A stretch of 64,000 bases of DNA from Ottowia massiliensis (lineage in GTDB: Bacteria > Pseudomonadota > Gammaproteobacteria > Burkholderiales > Burkholderiaceae_C), in NCBI RefSeq assembly GCF_900240305.1, contig NZ_LT964854.1, positions 62,001 through 126,000 on the forward strand, read 5' to 3'. The notes under the pieces are model-generated. The model was not told where the DNA came from. It searched no databases and saw nothing but the letters and a program-made list of their open reading frames with translations. Positions 62,587-64,000 of this stretch are shown here, piece by piece (positions within the stretch are counted from its first letter, which is position 1; every line of letters starts with the position of its first letter). The translations under genes were made by a program, and so were the position numbers.

Positions 62587-63780
62587 ATGAGCAAGAAACT
62601 TCTGATTGCAGGCGGCGGCATTGGCGGCATGGCCGCCGCGCTGGCGGCAGCGCGCGCGGGCTGGCAGGTTCAGGTGCTGGAGCGCGCCAGCGCCTTCAGC
62701 GAGGTGGGCGCGGGCGTGCAGATTGGCCCCAACGTCACGCGGGTGCTGCATGCCTGGGGCTTGCAGGAGGCCCTGCGGGCCGTGGCGGCTTTCCCGGATG
62801 CGCTTCTGGTGCGGGACGCCGCTTCTGGCGCGGAGCTTGGATACATGCAACTGGGCGAGCGCGCGCAGCGGCTGTATGGCGCGCCTTACGCCACCATTCA
62901 CCGCGCCGATCTGCACCAGGCGCTGGCTGCGGCCGCGCAGGCTGAATTGCAGGTGCAGGTGCATGCCGGGCAGGCGCTGGCGCGCTATGAAGACCAAGGG
63001 GCGGCCGTGCAGGCTTTTTCGGTCAGCCAGACCTGGCAGGCGGATGCGCTGATTGGCGCGGACGGCCTGTGGAGCGAGGTGCGCCAGGGCCTGCTGAAAG
63101 ACGGCGCGCCCCGTGTTTCAGGCCACCTGGCCTGGCGCGCCATGCTGCGGCAGGCAGATTTGCCCGCCGCCTTGCGCAGCCAGTGCGTCACGGTCTGGCT
63201 GGGGCCGCGCATGCACGCCGTGCAGTACCCCGTGCGGCGCGGCGAGTGGCTGAATCTGATCGTGGTGACTGAAGGCGCACCGCCTGAAAACCCGCACGGC
63301 TGGGACCATCAGGCCAATGCCTACGAATTGATGGCGCGGATGGGCGGCGCGTGCGCGCCCTTGCGCGACCTGCTGCACGCCGCCCCGCAGGCGACAGTCA
63401 ATGCCTGTGTCTGGCGCTTGTGGCCCTTGTGCGACCGCGCTCCGGTGCGTGCGGCAGGCGAAATGACGCGCGGCCGCGTGGCCTTGCTGGGCGACGCCGC
63501 ACACCCCATGCGCCCCTATCTGGCCCAAGGCGCGGGCATGGCGGTGGAAGACGCAGACATGCTGGGCCGCTGCCTGCAGCAGGCTGACGCCGGCACAGCG
63601 CCGCAGCAGCTGGCGCGCTACGCGCAAGCCCGCTGGGCGCGCTGCGCCCGGGTGCAGGCCCGCGCCGCGCGCAATGGCGAGATCTTTCATGCCGGCGGCC
63701 TTGTGCGCCTGGCGCGCAATGCCGCCATGCGCTTGCTGGGCGCGCGGTTGCTGGATGCGCCTTGGCTTTATGCGTACTGA
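62587..63780 (+). CDS. FAD-dependent aromatic monooxygenase (salicylate/3-hydroxybenzoate hydroxylase-like)
   Basis: Group A flavoprotein hydroxylase. The N-terminal FAD motif GGGIGGMAAAL, the ADG strand motif (IGADGLWSEVR) and the second FAD motif LLGDAAHPMRPYLAQGAGM are complete. The closest look is to salicylate 1-hydroxylase and 3-hydroxybenzoate 6-hydroxylase, but the aromatic substrate cannot be set. ATG 62587 fits the first strand. The frame upstream is longer, but the flavin motif begins right after this start. Length 397 residues is normal. Confidence 0.87.
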   Translation: MSKKLLIAGGGIGGMAAALAAARAGWQVQVLERASAFSEVGAGVQIGPNVTRVLHAWGLQEALRAVAAFPDALLVRDAASGAELGYMQLGERAQRLYGAPYATIHRADLHQALAAAAQAELQVQVHAGQALARYEDQGAAVQAFSVSQTWQADALIGADGLWSEVRQGLLKDGAPRVSGHLAWRAMLRQADLPAALRSQCVTVWLGPRMHAVQYPVRRGEWLNLIVVTEGAPPENPHGWDHQANAYELMARMGGACAPLRDLLHAAPQATVNACVWRLWPLCDRAPVRAAGEMTRGRVALLGDAAHPMRPYLAQGAGMAVEDADMLGRCLQQADAGTAPQQLARYAQARWARCARVQARAARNGEIFHAGGLVRLARNAAMRLLGARLLDAPWLYAY

Positions 63781-63806
63781 ATTCATATCAAGAAAGGCAA
63801 TGACCC

Positions 63807-64000
63807 ATGCGCATCGATCATGTCACTCTGCTCTGGGCCGCTGGCGCAGTGCTCTACATCATCCTGGCCCTGCTGCGGGCCTTTGCCATCAGCCGGCTGG
63901 AAAAAGAGCAGCCTTCCGACGACCTGAAAGACGAAGTGCGCAACTACCGCCGAAAGGCGCTCATTGCCACGGGCGTGCTGGCAGCCGTGCTCATCGTGCA
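63807..64000 (+). CDS. Membrane protein, N-terminal part only (runs off the window)
   Basis: A frame from ATG 63807 with AGAAAGG in front. It encodes a hydrophobic helix (LLWAAGAVLYIILALLRAFA), a charged stretch (LEKEQPSDDLKDEVRNYRRK) and the start of a second helix. The gene continues past the end of the window and I cannot name it. Confidence 0.6.
   Translation, partial: MRIDHVTLLWAAGAVLYIILALLRAFAISRLEKEQPSDDLKDEVRNYRRKALIATGVLAAVLIV

Overview
The window is GC-rich, densely packed chromosomal DNA of a betaproteobacterium. A family in the order Burkholderiales, probably Comamonadaceae, fits best. The grounds are a TadA-hydrolase fusion, a class I PHA synthase with a phasin, a DUF1631 protein, a folE-BLUF pair, ElaB/YqjE/YqjK-type membrane genes, and frequent ATGA and TTGA gene overlaps. 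This assignment rests on gene content only. I recognised no rRNA, tRNA, CRISPR array or intact insertion sequence.

Layout. 1-12.4 kb (minus strand): a partial tadA-hydrolase fusion, macB-macA, and an exporter operon (HlyD-type adaptor, ABC-ABC-permease fusion, second ABC-2 permease, NodT-type outer-membrane factor, TetR regulator). 12.4-14.8 kb: PHA synthase and phasin, diverging from the exporter across a region with two palindromes, one a perfect FNR-type site. 15-24 kb: PBP5-like carboxypeptidase, an alpha/beta hydrolase, NAD synthetase, an EptA/MCR-type phosphoethanolamine transferase coupled to an RsmB-type methyltransferase, upp, and two DUF4398-type lipoproteins (one OmpA-like). 24-31 kb: a PepSY membrane protein, folE with a BLUF gene, a small membrane-protein cluster, and a large FtsX-type permease. 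31-40 kb: dnaX with an A9 slippage site, tal-pgi, queG, tsaE, amidase. 40-49 kb: an AT-richer orphan gene, DoxX, a four-gene Mn/Zn/Fe ABC importer, a TonB-dependent receptor. 49-52.5 kb: two unrecognised genes around a decayed IS481 remnant. 52.6-64 kb: fnr and hemN, a lone cbiD, an M48 protease, an ACP-like lysozyme-inhibitor candidate, rsgA, DUF1631, an FAD monooxygenase and the start of a membrane protein.

The most unusual feature is in the gaps between genes. A roughly 90-bp element (repeat A here) occurs 15 times in 64 kb, in both orientations, never inside a recognised gene. A second element of about 150 bp (repeat B) with imperfect terminal inverted repeats occurs at least five times and often lies directly beside repeat A. 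Other points to check are the dnaX slippage site, a BLUF domain lacking its photoactive tyrosine, a TadA-fused hydrolase domain lacking its nucleophile, and the FNR-type palindrome in front of phaC, with fnr itself encoded 40 kb away.
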